Below are positions 19,425 through 20,003 of a stretch of 20,003 nucleotides of DNA, in pieces. How positions within the stretch are numbered: position 1 is the first letter of the stretch; every line of letters starts with the position of its first letter. The stretch is from a virus. The stretch is taken from positions 1-20,003 of the IMG/VR virus record IMGVR_UViG_3300017728_000154; one strand, 5' to 3'. Below the pieces are notes generated by a model. It was not told the DNA's origin. It did no database searches and was given only the letters and a program-made list of their open reading frames with translations. A program made the position numbers and the translations under genes.

Positions 19425-19448
19425 AGGGGACTGAATTAACAATCCCCT
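19425..19448. repeat. Inverted repeat AGGGGA/TCCCCT next to promoter
   Basis: A 6-bp perfect stem with a 12-nt loop between the stop of the right-edge gene and the TACAAT element. There is no T-run, so it is a weak terminator candidate or a site for a regulator touching the -10-only promoter. Confidence 0.4.
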
Positions 19449-19456
19449 AACAGTGA

Positions 19457-20003
19457 TTAGCCTTCTTGGACAAGCATCTTGGCTTGCAGTGCACCCTGTG
19501 GTGCCTGTGCCAAATACTTCCAAGCATTCTCAGGGTTGTTATCCATCATCTGACCGAAGCCACCCCAGAAGTCATTTGCCTGATTTACCTGGCGACCGGG
19601 TGTAGGCATTTCCATTTCAGGACGCTGGAAGTTCTGAGGAATTTGACCTTGCTCTTGAGCGAGAATTTCTTGCTCGAACTGTGCACGTGCTTCATACTGC
19701 TGACGCTCGTAAGCTTCTTGCTCAGTCTCAGTAGGATAAGGACCTTCAGGACCGTAGAAGTCGTTGACGTAGTCAGCAAGGACGTCTGGGTCAGTGAGCA
19801 TCAGGTTCATTGCTGCACGCTCTTCACCAGCAGCTTCAAGCATCAGTGACTGTGACTGAACGGCTTGCACTTGCTCGATCAATGCATCTTCCACAGCACA
19901 GGCGTACTGATTAAGAAGCACGGGAGCTTCAGCACCGAAGTGCTCAAGAACTTCAAGACTTTCGTCGCTGATCTGACTTAGATACGCGTCGCTTACCGCC
20001 TCT
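19457..20003 (-). CDS. Acidic Gln/Glu-rich protein, possible scaffold, N-terminus beyond window
   Basis: An open frame enters from the right edge and stops at 19457, giving about 181 residues. It contains EERAAMNLMLTDPDVLADYV, then NDFYGPEGPYPTETEQEAYE, a long Glu/Gln-rich helix (AYERQQYEARAQFEQEIL), and an end NAWKYLAQAPQGALQAKMLV. An acidic helical protein with a compact basic-aromatic C-terminus, located before the capsid gene, fits a scaffolding protein, but no signature proves it; a portal-associated protein is an alternative. A GTG at 19921 is internal because the frame continues without a stop to the window edge. Confidence 0.7.
   Translation of the reverse strand, partial: EAVSDAYLSQISDESLEVLEHFGAEAPVLLNQYACAVEDALIEQVQAVQSQSLMLEAAGEERAAMNLMLTDPDVLADYVNDFYGPEGPYPTETEQEAYERQQYEARAQFEQEILAQEQGQIPQNFQRPEMEMPTPGRQVNQANDFWGGFGQMMDNNPENAWKYLAQAPQGALQAKMLVQEG

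Noticed and set aside
1-20003. tRNA genes, CRISPR arrays, insertion sequences, integrase or attachment sites
   Set aside because: I looked for cloverleaf arms, regularly spaced repeats, transposase motifs and terminal repeats and saw none; a tRNA search program would be more sensitive.

Overview
The window looks like part of the late (virion and lysis) region of a double-stranded DNA phage, most likely one that infects cyanobacteria. The basis is a major capsid protein inside a run of virion-type genes, two large beta-helix tail spikes, two cell-wall-hydrolase-like proteins, a holin-like protein, small Lys-rich proteins of types I recall from cyanophages, and a complete primary-type sigma factor whose core resembles cyanobacterial sigma factors. 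I see no tape-measure, tail-tube or sheath gene, which would fit a short-tailed phage, but the window is only part of the genome. I cannot name the phage.

Almost everything reads on the minus strand, so transcription runs from right to left. Right end (20003-16900): a truncated acidic protein that may be a scaffold, a 160-aa low-complexity protein, a 93-aa protein, the sigma factor and a 221-aa unknown. Centre right (16909-14054): an island of two plus-strand genes (HNH homing endonuclease; virion protein with an Ig-like C-terminus) lies back to back with the major capsid protein gene. That capsid gene appears to be interrupted just after its fourth codon by a compact group I intron. Centre (14039-8622): decoration-like protein, terminator, a helix-hairpin-helix protein, a glycine-zipper protein, a connector-like protein, two low-complexity proteins, a 155-aa protein and a 597-aa protein with a SWIM-like Cys/His motif, then a second terminator. 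Left (8506-2696): holin-like protein, an NblA-like small protein, two paralogous spikes, and a plus-strand C39-like peptidase. Far left (2634-1): a 90-aa unknown, an M23-like peptidase with apparently permuted motifs, five small basic or tiny proteins, and a truncated virion-like protein.

Regulation can be read directly. Sixteen gene starts have a TANAAT-like hexamer, eight of them in the full form TANAATAG, ending 21-26 nt (usually exactly 24) before the start codon. I see no -35 box at those I checked, except at the sigma gene, which has TTGACG-17 nt-TATGAT. The simplest reading is that host polymerase makes the sigma early and a modified polymerase then reads the -10-only late promoters. 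Promoter-proximal genes mostly lack a Shine-Dalgarno sequence, while internal genes of the units often have one. The HNH gene is the one unit start without the motif. It appears to have landed in the divergent gap between the capsid gene and the Ig-like gene, leaving both promoters intact. With the adjacent intron this resembles the intron plus free-standing endonuclease pair known at psbA in cyanophage S-PM2, here at a capsid gene.
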